64,000 nt of DNA from Streptomyces sp. WMMB 322. Lineage in GTDB: Bacteria > Actinomycetota > Actinomycetes > Streptomycetales > Streptomycetaceae. A program made the translations under genes and the position numbers. The notes below the pieces were generated by a model, which worked only from the letters and a program-made list of their open reading frames with translations, did not search any database and was not told the origin of the DNA. Position 1 is the first letter of the stretch. The number at the start of each line of letters is the position of its first letter. The DNA is taken from contig NZ_FMHI01000001.1 of NCBI RefSeq assembly GCF_900090145.1, forward strand, positions 682,001 through 746,000, given 5' to 3'. Shown here piece by piece: positions 15,893 through 26,000 of the stretch.

Positions 15893-17509
15893 TCAGGGGC
15901 GCCTCGCCCCGGCGAGCAGCCGTGCCTCTGCGGCCAGGTACTCGGTGCGAGCGCGCATCCGTGCGCGCCGGCCGCCGAGGAAGGTGACCGCCCAGCCCAG
16001 GAAGAAGCCCACGGGAACGCTGATCATGCCGCTGGTGATGAGGGGGAAGACGTCGAAGTCCCTTTCGGGGAAGAGGGACTGCGACGTGCCCGAGACGGTC
16101 GTGGAGAAGGCCGTCACCACGATCGCCGTGGCGGTGCCGCCGACGAGCGTCGCCACCAGCCCGGCGCGGGTGAAGCGCCGCCAGAAGAGGCTGTAGACCA
16201 GCGCCGGTGCGATGGCGGACCCCGCGATGCTGAAGGACAGGATGATCAGCGCCCGCAGCCCCCTGTCCTGGACGAGTACGGCCATCGCGATGGCGGGTGC
16301 GCCGACGGCGAAGGCGGCGACCCGCGCGACGAGCAGTTCGCGCCGTTGCGGGGGTTCGCCGCCGCGGGCCAGCACGTGCGCGTACAGGTCGTGCGCGAGC
16401 GAGTTGCCGCAGGCGAGGATCATTCCGGCGACGGACGAGAGCAGCGTGAGGAAGACCGCCGTCGAGACGGTGGTGAAGACGAACGTGGAGAGGGCGGCCG
16501 AGTCGGCGAGGATCGCGCGGGCCAGCTGGAGGATCGCCGTACTGCCCTCCGGGCCGCCCGCCGCGAGGACTTCGCGGCCGAGGAGTGCCGTGGCGCCGGC
16601 GCCTATGACCGCGACGAGCAGCGCGAAGACCGCCATGATCATGACGGCGTACGACATCGCACGCCGGATCTCGGGTGCGTTCCGGGCGGTGTACATGCGC
16701 ATCGTCACATGGGGCAGACAGGCGGCGCCGAAGACGACGGTCAGCGAACTGGCGACCAGGTCGGCCTTGCCGATGGTGGTGGGTTCGATCAGCAGCCCGG
16801 AGCGTGCGTACGCGGAGCCGCCTCCGCTGCCGGCATTGGCGAGGGTGACGAGTTGTGAGGGGTTCCAGCCGACCTTGTCCATGACGAGCAGCGCGAGCAT
16901 CAGCGATGCGCCGAAGAGCACCACCAGTTTGATGATGTGGATGAGCGCGGTGCCCTTCATCCCGCCGATCGCCGCGTAGCCGATCATCAGTCCACCGAGG
17001 GCGACGATCGTCACCGTACGGACGGAGGAGCCCTCGAAGCCCAGCACGAGCGTGACGAGATGGCCGGCGCCGGAGAGCTGGAAGACCATCAGGGGCAGCA
17101 GCGAGGCCAGGGTGACGGCGCTCGCGGCGAGGCGTACGGGGCGGCTGGAGCCTCGGTGGGTGAGGGCGTCGCCCATCGTGAACCGGCCGGCGTTGCGCAG
17201 GGGTTCGGCCAGCAGAACCATCAGCAGCAGCAGCGACAGTGCGGTGCCCAGGGCGAGCAGCAGCCCGTCGAACCCCGCGAGCGCGATGATGCCGATCGTG
17301 GACAGGACGGTGGCGGCGGAGATGTAGTCGCCGGCGATGGCGAGGCCGTTGCGCAGCGGGGCCAGGGTGCGGAAACCCGTGTAGAACTCGTCGAGGTCGT
17401 CGCGTTCGGCGCTCGTCATGATGCACAGCAGCAGCGTGACGCTGACCAGAGCGGCGAAGATCGCGAAGGAGAGGGACTGCGAACCGGCGTCCACGGAGTC
17501 CGGGTTCAC
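15893..17509 (-). CDS. Solute:sodium symporter (acetate/organic acid permease type)
   Basis: The 538-residue SSS-family transporter has about 13 membrane segments. It opens with SLSFAIFAALVSVTLLLCIM and DDLDEFYTGFRTLAPLRNGLAIAGDYISAA, the region typical of ActP/MctC-like monocarboxylate permeases. Further landmarks are FGAACLPHVTMRMYTARN, and AGMILACGNSLAHDLY in the middle. The GTG start at 17509 overlaps the TGA of the DUF485 gene (GTGA) and follows GAGGAAGG. DUF485 followed by this symporter is the standard actP arrangement. The substrate (acetate, pyruvate or similar) is inferred from family and context. Confidence 0.92.
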   Translation of the reverse strand: MNPDSVDAGSQSLSFAIFAALVSVTLLLCIMTSAERDDLDEFYTGFRTLAPLRNGLAIAGDYISAATVLSTIGIIALAGFDGLLLALGTALSLLLLMVLLAEPLRNAGRFTMGDALTHRGSSRPVRLAASAVTLASLLPLMVFQLSGAGHLVTLVLGFEGSSVRTVTIVALGGLMIGYAAIGGMKGTALIHIIKLVVLFGASLMLALLVMDKVGWNPSQLVTLANAGSGGGSAYARSGLLIEPTTIGKADLVASSLTVVFGAACLPHVTMRMYTARNAPEIRRAMSYAVMIMAVFALLVAVIGAGATALLGREVLAAGGPEGSTAILQLARAILADSAALSTFVFTTVSTAVFLTLLSSVAGMILACGNSLAHDLYAHVLARGGEPPQRRELLVARVAAFAVGAPAIAMAVLVQDRGLRALIILSFSIAGSAIAPALVYSLFWRRFTRAGLVATLVGGTATAIVVTAFSTTVSGTSQSLFPERDFDVFPLITSGMISVPVGFFLGWAVTFLGGRRARMRARTEYLAAEARLLAGARRP

Positions 17510-17955
17510 CCGCCTTCCTCCTCGCTCTCGCGCCGTTCCTCGTCGGCGATGCGCACTCTGTGCGACATGGGGTCGACGGTGACGCGGGCGAAGAGCTCGT
17601 AGGTGAGGACCGTCAGCAGGGTGATGGGGAGCAGCAGCAGTCCGAGGAGGACGCCGAGGTTCACGGCGCCGAACACGGACTGTGTCATGAGCCCGGGCAG
17701 GTATGCGGTCATGGCGAGGTAGACGGTGAAGTAGCCGAGGACGGCCACGGTCATGCTGCGGCGCAGCCACTTGTAGGCGCCGCGCAGCCGTCGGAGTTCG
17801 GTGTCGGCGCGGGCCGGGACGGTCGGGGCGTGGGCCGGTGGCGGGCCGTACGAGGGGCGTGGGGGGTGGGCCGGACGGGGTGGATGTGAGGGTGAGGGCG
17901 GATACGCTCCGTAGTCGTCGAAGAACCCACGCTGTTCGCCGCGGCTGCGGGCCAT
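17506..17955 (-). CDS. DUF485 membrane protein
   Basis: The 149-residue protein has a Pro/His-rich N-terminal 50 residues (repeated Pro-Pro-Arg-Pro and His-Pro segments). Two membrane helices follow (SMTVAVLGYFTVYLAM and GAVNLGVLLGLLLLPITLLTVLTY) with the DUF485 motif around LRRLRGAYKWLRRSM. DUF485 proteins are small partners of acetate/monocarboxylate symporters, and here the gene overlaps the symporter start. The ATG at 17955 precedes a typical MARSRGEQRG start. Confidence 0.88.
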   Translation of the reverse strand: MARSRGEQRGFFDDYGAYPPSPSHPPRPAHPPRPSYGPPPAHAPTVPARADTELRRLRGAYKWLRRSMTVAVLGYFTVYLAMTAYLPGLMTQSVFGAVNLGVLLGLLLLPITLLTVLTYELFARVTVDPMSHRVRIADEERRESEEEGG

Positions 17956-18439
17956 GCGCGCCTCCCCTCCCGTACGGGGCCGAAACGCCCGAGGTTGACC
18001 GCACGTTACTGGCGAGTGTCGGTTCGTAGGAAGGGCCGTACGGAAATCTGTCACATTTCCAGCATCGTCACTGAAGGTCATGGCTCCGTCGCGGTGCCGC
18101 CTCCGCACCCCTAAGGGTCGCTCCGCCCGGACCCGGCCCTGCGGAATCGTCCTGGAGCAGGACGAGGGCGCCGCTCGCGGTGCATAGGCTCCTCTCACGG
18201 AGTCGGCGGGGCGCCTGACCGGCCCGGCCGGTCGGGGCCGGCTTCGGCGGCATCCGTCGCCTGGCAGGGTGGGGCAGACCCCCGCTCCGGAAGAGGCACG
18301 GGCACCATCGCGGCGCGCGTCCGCGCGCCGGGACACTCCAGGAGAACTTCACCGACGTGCGCGGCGGCACGAGGCCGCCGCGCGGTCGCACGACGGCGGG
18401 AACCGCCGGGAGCACCGGACGGGGAGAGGAACACACACC
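17956..18439. other. Divergent spacer between DUF485 and ABC exporter operons
   Basis: No gene is supported. It should contain promoters for both directions. The only distinct element is the GGAAAT inverted repeat at 18042-18060. The part nearer the ABC genes is a GC-rich leader with GAGAGG before the ATG at 18440. Confidence 0.5.
18042..18060. promoter_or_regulatory. Inverted repeat upstream of DUF485-symporter operon
   Basis: GGAAAT and ATTTCC form a perfect dyad with a 7-nt spacer, 87 nt upstream of the DUF485 start. This AT-rich island in a GC-rich spacer looks like an operator or activator site. The cognate regulator is unknown. Confidence 0.4.
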
Positions 18440-19393
18440 ATGACAACGGCTGTAGCGGACCCAAGGAGCGGGGGCAGCGGGGCGCATGCGGCCGTTGCGG
18501 CATCCGCCCGCGGGCTGGTCAAGGCGTACGGGTCGGGCGAGACGCGGGTCGTCGCACTCGACCACGTCGACGTGGACATAGCGCGTGGCGCGTTCACCGC
18601 GATCATGGGGCCCTCGGGTTCCGGCAAGTCGACGCTGATGCACTGCCTGGCCGGCCTGGACTCGGTCAGCGAGGGGCGCATCCGGATCGGCGAGCAGGAG
18701 ATCACGGGCCTGAAGGACAAGAAGCTGACGAAGCTGCGGCGGGACCGGATCGGCTTCATCTTCCAGGCGTACAACCTGCTTCCGACGCTCAACGCCCTGG
18801 AGAACATCACCCTTCCCATGGACATCGCGGGCCGCAAGCCGGACAAGGAGTGGCTGCAGACGGTCATCGCGACCGTCGGGCTCGAGGAGCGCCTCAAGCA
18901 CAGGCCGACACAGCTCTCCGGCGGACAGCAGCAGCGGGTCGCCGTCGCACGTGCGCTGGCGGCACGCCCCGAGATCATCTTCGGTGACGAGCCGACCGGC
19001 AACCTCGACTCCCGTGCGGGCGCCGAGATGCTGGGGTTCCTGCGCCGTTCCGTGGACGAGCTGAGGCAGACCATCGTGATGGTCACGCACGACCCGGTGG
19101 CCGCCGCGTACGCGGACCGCGTGCTGTATCTCGCCGACGGGCGCATCGTCGACGAGATGTACCGGCCGACCGCCGAGGCCGTGCTGGACAAGATGCTGCG
19201 CCTCGCGGAGAGCACCGACCCGGAGGCGGTCGCACAGCCGGGTGCGGCCCCCGCCGCGGGCCCGGCCGGGCACCGCACCCCGGAGGGGCTGGAGGCGTTC
19301 GGCGACTTCGACGACGTCCTCGAGGACCGGGCGGACGGCAGTGCACGCGGTGCCGGCTTCGATCCCTTCGGCGCCAACGGGAGCCGGCCGTGA
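18440..19393 (+). CDS. ABC exporter ATP-binding protein (MacB/LolD type)
   Basis: The 317-residue ATPase has Walker A GPSGSGKST, the Q-loop FIFQAYNLLPTLNALENIT, signature LSGGQQQRVAVARALA, Walker B IIFGDEPTGNLD and the H-loop VMVTHD. A 60-residue Pro/Ala/Gly tail follows the nucleotide-binding domain. The ATG at 18440 follows GAGAGGA. Its stop overlaps the GTG of the permease gene. This subfamily powers FtsX-like permeases that pull lipoproteins or peptides out of the membrane rather than pumping across it. Confidence 0.95.
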   Translation: MTTAVADPRSGGSGAHAAVAASARGLVKAYGSGETRVVALDHVDVDIARGAFTAIMGPSGSGKSTLMHCLAGLDSVSEGRIRIGEQEITGLKDKKLTKLRRDRIGFIFQAYNLLPTLNALENITLPMDIAGRKPDKEWLQTVIATVGLEERLKHRPTQLSGGQQQRVAVARALAARPEIIFGDEPTGNLDSRAGAEMLGFLRRSVDELRQTIVMVTHDPVAAAYADRVLYLADGRIVDEMYRPTAEAVLDKMLRLAESTDPEAVAQPGAAPAAGPAGHRTPEGLEAFGDFDDVLEDRADGSARGAGFDPFGANGSRP

Positions 19394-21978
19394 CCGTGTT
19401 CAAGGCATCGCTGCGCAACTTCTTCGCGCACAAGGGGCGGATGGCACTCAGCGCCGTCGCCGTTCTGCTGTCCGTGGCGTTCGTGTGCGGAACGCTGGTC
19501 TTCACCGACACCATGAACACCACCTTCGACCGGCTCTTCGCCTCCACCGCGGCCGACGTGACCGTCAGTCCGAAGAAGGCCGGCGGTGGCGGCGGGGGCG
19601 GCCAGGGCCCCCGCCCGGCCACGCCGCGCACCCTGCCGGCGTCGGCGCTGGAGAAGGCGCGGGAGGCGGAGGGCGCCGAGTCCGTGGAAGGCGTCGTCTC
19701 CAGCGAGCAGGTCACCGTCGTCGACGGCGACGACAAGAACATCGGCTCCACCACCGGCGCGCCCACCATCGCCGCCAACTGGACGTCTGACGACCGCAGG
19801 ACGATGAAGGTCACCTCGGGGCACGCCCCGCGCGATGCGTCCGAGGTCATGGTCGACGCGGACACCGCCGAGAAGCGCGGGCTGAAGATCGGCGACGAGT
19901 TGCGGACCATCGCCGCCACCGGCGACTTCTCCGCACGGATCTCCGGTATCGCCACGTTCCAGGTCACCAACCCGGGTGCCGCGATCGTCTACTTCGACAC
20001 CGGGACCGCCCAGCGGCAGCTGCTCGGCGGCACCGGCTCGTACACGGGCATCGCGGTCACCGCCGAACAGGGCGTCACGCATGCCCTGTTGAAGAAGAAC
20101 GTGACCGCGGCGCTGGGGGCGGGCGAGTACAAGTACCAGACCCAGAAGGAGGCCGCGGACTCCGGCCGGGAGGAGGTCGCCTCCTTCCTGGACGTGATGA
20201 AGTACGCCCTGCTCGGCTTCGCGGGCATCGCGCTGCTGGTGGGCATCTTCCTCATCGTCAACACCTTCTCGATGCTGGTCGCGCAGCGCACTCGTGAGAT
20301 CGGCCTGATGAGGGCCATCGGGTCGAGCCGCCGGCAGGTCAACAGGTCGGTGCTGATCGAGGCGTTGCTGCTGGGCGTCGTGGGTTCCGTGCTGGGCGTC
20401 GGAGCCGGAGTGGGCCTGGCGGTGGGGCTGATGGAGCTCATGGGCCTGCTCGGCATGAACCTGAGCACGTCCGAGCTGACCATCGCGTGGACCACGCCCG
20501 TCACCGGGCTCGTCCTGGGCGTCCTGGTCACGGTGCTCGCGGCGTATCTCCCGGCCCGCCGCGCCGGCCGGGTCTCCCCGATGGCGGCCCTGCGGGACGC
20601 GGGCACCCCCGCGGACGGCAGGGCGGGAGCGGTGCGCGCGGTCCTGGGCATCCTGCTCACGGGCGGCGGCGGCGCCTGCCTGTACGCGGCGACGCAGGCG
20701 GAGAAGGCGGACCAGGGGTCGGTGTACCTCGGTGCGGGCGTCGTTCTCACGCTGGTCGGGTTCGTCGTCTTCGGGCCGGTCCTCGCGGGTGTGCTGGTGC
20801 GGGTGCTGTCGGTCGTGACGCTGCGGCCGTTCGGCGGCCGGGTGGGACGCCTGGCCGAGCGGAACGCGCTGCGCAACCCCCGCCGTACGGGCGCCACCGC
20901 CGCGGCCCTGATGATCGGGCTGGCGCTCGTCGCGTCGCTGTCGGTCGTGGGCTCCTCGATGGTCGCCTCGGCGACGCGGGAGCTGGACCGCTCCGTCGGC
21001 GCGGACTTCATCGTCCAGTCCGACACCGGCCAGCCGATCACTCCCGCCGTGGAGAAGAAGCTGAAGGCTTCGAAGTCCCTGAAGACGGTGACGTCCTACA
21101 AGATGGTCGCCGCCCGCATCACCACTCCGGACGGCAAGGCGGGGAACGAGCAGCTCGTCGCGACGGACCCCTCGTACATGAAGGACCTGCGCCGTGAGGT
21201 GCAGTCCGGCGACCTGAGCGGGGCGTACAGCCGCGACTCCATGTCGGTCGGCGCGACCTACGCGAAGGAACACGGCGTCAGCACCGGCGACGAGCTGAAA
21301 GTCGCCTTCGCGGACGGCCGCACGGCGAAGCTCACCGTCGCCGCGGTCACCAAGGAGGAGACCGGCGTCGACAAGGGCGCCATGTACACCGCCATCGACA
21401 CCGCGCGACGCCATCTCCCCGAGGACCGGGTGCCGCCCACCGTGATGATGTTCGGGTCGGCGCAGAACGGCGAGGAGGACGCCGCCTACGCGGCGCTGAA
21501 GAAGGAGCTGAAGCCCTACCCGCAGTATCAGGTGCGCGACCAGGCCGACTTCAAGGAGACCCTGCAGGACCAGGTGGGGCAGATGCTCAACATGGTCTAC
21601 GGGCTGCTGGCGCTGGCGATCATCGTGGCGGTGCTGGGGGTGGTGAACACGCTCGCGCTCTCCGTCGTCGAACGCACCCGCGAGATCGGCCTGATGAGGG
21701 CCATCGGCCTCGCGCGGCGTCAGCTGCGGCGCATGATCCGCCTGGAGTCGGTCGTCATCGCGCTCTTCGGCGCCATGCTCGGGCTCGGCCTGGGAATGTG
21801 CTGGGGCGCGGCCGCGCAGAAGCTGCTGGCGCTGGAGGGGCTGAACGTTCTGGAGATCCCCTGGCCGACGATCGGTGCCGTCTTCGTCGGCTCGGCCCTG
21901 GTGGGCCTGGTGGCGGCGCTGGTCCCGGCGTTCCGGGCCGGCCGGATGAACGTGCTGAACGCGATCGCGACGGAATGA
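19390..21978 (+). CDS. ABC exporter permease, two FtsX domains
   Basis: The 862-residue protein has an N-terminal membrane helix (MALSAVAVLLSVAFVCGTLVF), a large extracytoplasmic MacB-like domain (about 45-260), three membrane helices of FtsX domain 1 (about 270-400), a further two-helix segment (about 410-470), a second extracytoplasmic domain and FtsX domain 2 (about 725-850). The motif RTREIGLMRAIG occurs twice, one per FtsX unit. The GTG start at 19390 is coupled to the ATPase gene. A close paralogue of the whole pair lies at 49.5-53.1 kb. The substrate is unknown. Confidence 0.93.
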   Translation: MTVFKASLRNFFAHKGRMALSAVAVLLSVAFVCGTLVFTDTMNTTFDRLFASTAADVTVSPKKAGGGGGGGQGPRPATPRTLPASALEKAREAEGAESVEGVVSSEQVTVVDGDDKNIGSTTGAPTIAANWTSDDRRTMKVTSGHAPRDASEVMVDADTAEKRGLKIGDELRTIAATGDFSARISGIATFQVTNPGAAIVYFDTGTAQRQLLGGTGSYTGIAVTAEQGVTHALLKKNVTAALGAGEYKYQTQKEAADSGREEVASFLDVMKYALLGFAGIALLVGIFLIVNTFSMLVAQRTREIGLMRAIGSSRRQVNRSVLIEALLLGVVGSVLGVGAGVGLAVGLMELMGLLGMNLSTSELTIAWTTPVTGLVLGVLVTVLAAYLPARRAGRVSPMAALRDAGTPADGRAGAVRAVLGILLTGGGGACLYAATQAEKADQGSVYLGAGVVLTLVGFVVFGPVLAGVLVRVLSVVTLRPFGGRVGRLAERNALRNPRRTGATAAALMIGLALVASLSVVGSSMVASATRELDRSVGADFIVQSDTGQPITPAVEKKLKASKSLKTVTSYKMVAARITTPDGKAGNEQLVATDPSYMKDLRREVQSGDLSGAYSRDSMSVGATYAKEHGVSTGDELKVAFADGRTAKLTVAAVTKEETGVDKGAMYTAIDTARRHLPEDRVPPTVMMFGSAQNGEEDAAYAALKKELKPYPQYQVRDQADFKETLQDQVGQMLNMVYGLLALAIIVAVLGVVNTLALSVVERTREIGLMRAIGLARRQLRRMIRLESVVIALFGAMLGLGLGMCWGAAAQKLLALEGLNVLEIPWPTIGAVFVGSALVGLVAALVPAFRAGRMNVLNAIATE

Positions 21979-22373
21979 CGCGGACGGGGCCGGGGCCGGG
22001 GCCGGGCTTCGGCTCGGCCCCGGCCTCCGACGGCGCCGCGCCTGCTCGGCCTCGGCTCCGCGCGGGCTCGGCCTCGGCTCCGCGCGGGCTCGGCCCCCGG
22101 CTCGTCAACGGCCCTGCGGGCACCGGCTCCTTCCGTTCCCGGCCGGAGCCGGGGTGTCGTCGTCACCGACCCCTTCCCGGGCACCGTCACCTCGTCGCCT
22201 CATCACCGGCCGTCACTGGAGCTGGTCCGCCGCGGGGCAGGGGAGGGGCGCCGCTACGGCGATGGCGCGACGCTGATCGGATTGCCCGTGTTTCATGCGT
22301 TTCTTCCCATATGACCGCTCAATACTGATTCGGCCCGGCATCCGCCGGGTTCGAATCGGAAAGAGAGGTTCAA
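21979..22373. other. Non-coding spacer with direct repeat and promoter-like region
   Basis: The 5' part is very GC-rich and repetitive (22-bp duplication at 22044). From about 22270 it becomes AT-richer, which suggests the promoter and leader of the small secreted protein. AGAGAGG precedes its ATG. Confidence 0.5.
22044..22087 (+). repeat. 22-bp tandem duplication
   Basis: Two identical 22-bp units (22044-22065, 22066-22087) are followed by a partial third. They lie in the spacer after the permease gene. Confidence 0.85.
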
Positions 22374-22733
22374 ATGGGAAAGAACCGGGTTCTCGGCGTG
22401 GGTGCGCTGACACTGGCCCTGGTGGCCGGGGGCGGCTGGGCCGCGCAGGCCGAGACGGCACCCGCCAAAAAGCCTGCGGGTCACGGCAAGATCCACGGCT
22501 ATGAGGTCGTACGGCTGGCCAACCAGAACGTGCCCAACTTCCAGCGCAGGACCGTGATGTGCCCCAAGGGCAAGAAGGTCCTCGGCGGCGGTGCGGAGGC
22601 CCGCGGCAACGAGGCGATCCTGGTCGGCAGCTTCCCCACGGACGACAACAGGGGCTGGATCGGTCTCGGACGGCAGCCGGGCAACTCCACGGTCGGCATC
22701 AGCGTCTTCGCGATCTGCGCCTACCCGCGCTGA
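22374..22733 (+). CDS. Small secreted protein, unknown function
   Basis: The 119-residue protein has a Sec signal peptide (LGVGALTLALVAGGGWAAQA, cleavage likely near residue 24). The mature domain of about 90 residues carries two Cys (TVMCPKGKKVLGGGAEARG and FAICAYPR) that could form a disulfide. The pattern CPxGKKVLGGG...ISVFAICA is a recurring Streptomyces secreted domain with no assigned activity. A strong AGAGAGG ribosome site precedes the ATG. It is monocistronic. Confidence 0.85.
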   Translation: MGKNRVLGVGALTLALVAGGGWAAQAETAPAKKPAGHGKIHGYEVVRLANQNVPNFQRRTVMCPKGKKVLGGGAEARGNEAILVGSFPTDDNRGWIGLGRQPGNSTVGISVFAICAYPR

Positions 22734-23049
22734 CGCCGGCCGCTGCTGACCGCTGCTGACCGCCGCTGATCAGGATCGGGCGGCGAGTGCACGCGTGAGT
22801 GCACGAGCTGTGACTGAACGTTCGCACCGGCACCGGCCGCCCGGCCGGACCCACCAGGTCACCGGGCCGCCGGTGCCTGCTGCTGCGGGGCACCGCAGAC
22901 CCCCGGGCCCGGGCCGTGAGCAGGCCGGAGGGGCATCGCGGCCACGTCCGTCGGCGGGCCGCCGTAGGCTTGGAATCCCCCGGAACGTCCGCGCCGCGCC
23001 GTTGCGGGGCTACTCGCGTTGCCCACCCCCCGACGGGAAGCCACCCCAG
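22734..23049. other. Leader and promoter region of mfd
   Basis: Three tandem decamers of the CCGCTGCTGA type begin at 22740. A TAGGCT at 22965-22970 is a -10 candidate about 80 nt before mfd, but no matching -35 is clear. No gene is seen. Confidence 0.45.
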
Positions 23050-26000
23050 ATGAGTCTCACCGGACTGCTCGACGCTCTCTCGCGCGACCCCGCGCTGACG
23101 GAAGCCGTCGAGGCCGCCGCCGACGGCAACCGGCACCACGTCGACCTCGTCGGCCCCGCCGCTGCCCGGCCCTTCGCGGTGGCCGCGCTCGCCAGGTCGG
23201 CCGGCCGTCCGGTGCTGGCCGTGACCGCAACGGGCCGCGAGGCGGAGGATCTGACGGAGTCCCTGCGTTCCCTGCTGCCGCCCGAGACCGTCGTGGAGTA
23301 CCCGTCGTGGGAGACGCTGCCGCACGAGCGTCTCTCGCCCCGCTCCGACACCGTCGGACGCCGCCTCGCCGTGCTGCGCCGCCTGGCCCACCCCGACGAC
23401 GCGGGCGACACGGGCACGGGCCCGGTCAGCGTGGTCGTCGCGCCCGTAAGGGCCGTGCTCCAGCCGCAGGTCAAGGGCCTGGGGGACCTGGAGCCGGTTG
23501 CCCTGCGGCAGGGGCAGAGCTGTGACATGGAGGAGGTCGTGGACGCGCTGGCCGCGGCCGCCTACTCCCGGGTGGAGCTGGTCGAGAAGCGCGGCGAGTT
23601 CGCCGTCCGGGGCGGCATCCTCGACGTCTTCCCGCCCACCGAGGAGCATCCGCTGCGCGTGGAGTTCTGGGGCGACGAGGTCGAGGAGGTCCGCTACTTC
23701 CGCGTCGCCGACCAGCGTTCGCTGGAGGCCGCCGAGCACGGGCTGTGGGCGCCGCCGTGCCGCGAGCTGCTCCTGACGGACGACGTGCGGCAGCGGGCCG
23801 CCGCCCTTGCCGAGAAGCACCCCGAGCTCGGCGAGCTGCTGGGGAAGATCACCGAGGGCATCGCCGTCGAGGGCATGGAGTCCCTCGCGCCCGTCCTCGT
23901 CGACGACATGGAACTCCTGCTCGACGTCGTGCCCAAGGGGACGATGGCGCTGGTGTGCGACCCGGAGCGGGTGCGCACGCGGGCGGCGGACCTGGTGGCC
24001 ACCTCGCAGGAGTTCCTCCAGGCGTCCTGGAGCGCCACCGCGATGTCCGACAGCGCCGAGGCTCCCGTGGACCTCGGTGCGGCGTCGCTGTGGGGCATCG
24101 CCGACCTGCGCGAGCACGCCCGCGAGCTGGGGATGATGTGGTGGTCCGTCAGCCCCTTCAGCCCCGGAGCCGCCTCCGGGAGCGACGTCCCCGAGGGCGG
24201 CGCGCAGGAGGACGACGACGGCGCCGACGTCCTTCGGCTGGGCATGCGCGCCCCCGAGAGCTACCGCGGGGACACCGCTCGCGCCCTCGCCGACACCAAG
24301 GAGTGGCTGTCGGCGGGCTGGCGGTGCGTGTACGTCACCGAGGCCCACGGGCCGGCGGTCCGCACGGTCGAGGTCCTCAGCGGCGAGGGCATCGCCGCCC
24401 GGCAGGAGGCCGACCTGGCGGAGATCGCCCCCTCGGTGGTGCACGTGGCGCGCGGCAGCCTCGACAACGGCTTCATCGCACCGGAGCTGAAGCTCGCGGT
24501 GCTCACCGAGACCGACCTGTCGGGGCAGCGGGCCGCGGGCCGCGAGGCCGCCCGCATGCCGGTACGGCGCCGGAAGCAGATCGACCCGCTCACGCTCGTC
24601 CCCGGCGACTACATCGTCCACGAGCAGCACGGCGTGGGCCGCTACGTCGAGATGGTCCAGCGCACCGTGCAGGGCGCCACACGCGAATATCTGCTGGTGG
24701 AGTACGCGCCCGCCAAGCGCGGCCAGCCCGGCGACCGCCTCTTCGTGCCCACGGACCAGCTGGAGCAGGTCACCAAGTACGTCGGCGGCGAGCAGCCCTC
24801 GCTGCACCGCCTCGGCGGTGCCGACTGGACGAAGACGAAGGCCCGGGCGAAGAAGGCCGTCAAGGAGATCGCGGCCGATCTGATCAGGCTGTACTCGGCG
24901 CGCATGGCGGCCCCCGGCCACAGCTTCGGAGCGGACTCCCCCTGGCAGCGCGAACTGGAGGACGCCTTCCCGTACGCCGAGACGCCGGACCAGCTGACCA
25001 CCATCGGCGAGGTCAAGGAGGACATGGAGAAGTCCGTCCCGATGGACCGGCTCATCTGCGGCGACGTCGGCTACGGCAAGACTGAGATCGCGGTGCGGGC
25101 GGCGTTCAAGGCCGTGCAGGACGGCAAGCAGGTCGCGGTGCTCGTGCCGACGACGCTCCTGGTCCAGCAGCACTTCTCCACCTTCTCCGAGCGCTACGGG
25201 CAGTTCCCCGTCAACGTGCGGGCGCTGTCCCGCTTCCAGACCGAGGCCGAGGCGCGGGCGGTCGTCGACGGCCTGCGGGAGGGCACGGTCGACGTCGTCA
25301 TCGGCACGCACCGGCTCTTCTCCTCCGACACCAAGTTCAAGGACCTGGGGCTGCTCATCGTCGACGAGGAGCAGCGCTTCGGCGTCGAGCACAAGGAGCA
25401 GCTGAAGAAGCTGCGGGCGAACGTCGATGTGCTGAGCATGTCCGCCACACCCATCCCGCGCACCCTGGAGATGGCCGTGACCGGCATCCGCGAGATGTCG
25501 ACGATCACGACTCCGCCCGAGGAACGGCATCCGGTGCTGACGTTCGTCGGCCCGTACGAGGAGAAGCAGATCGGTGCCGCCATCCGCCGTGAACTGCTGC
25601 GCGAGGGCCAGGTCTTCTACATCCACAACCGTGTGGAGTCCATCGAGCGTGCCGCGGCGAGGCTGCGTCAGATCGTGCCCGAGGCGCGGATCGCCACTGC
25701 GCACGGGCAGATGTCGGAGCAGACGCTGGAGCAGGTCGTCGTGGACTTCTGGGAGAAGAAGTCCGATGTGCTGGTGGCCACGACCATCGTCGAGAACGGC
25801 ATCGACATCTCCAACGCCAACACCCTCATCGTCGAACGCGGCGACAACTTCGGCCTGTCACAGCTCCATCAGCTGCGCGGCCGCGTCGGCCGGGGACGTG
25901 AGAGGGGCTACGCCTACTTCCTGTACCCGCCCGAGAAGCCCCTGACGGAGACGGCGCACGAGCGCCTCGCCACGATCGCCCAGCACACCGAGATGGGTGC

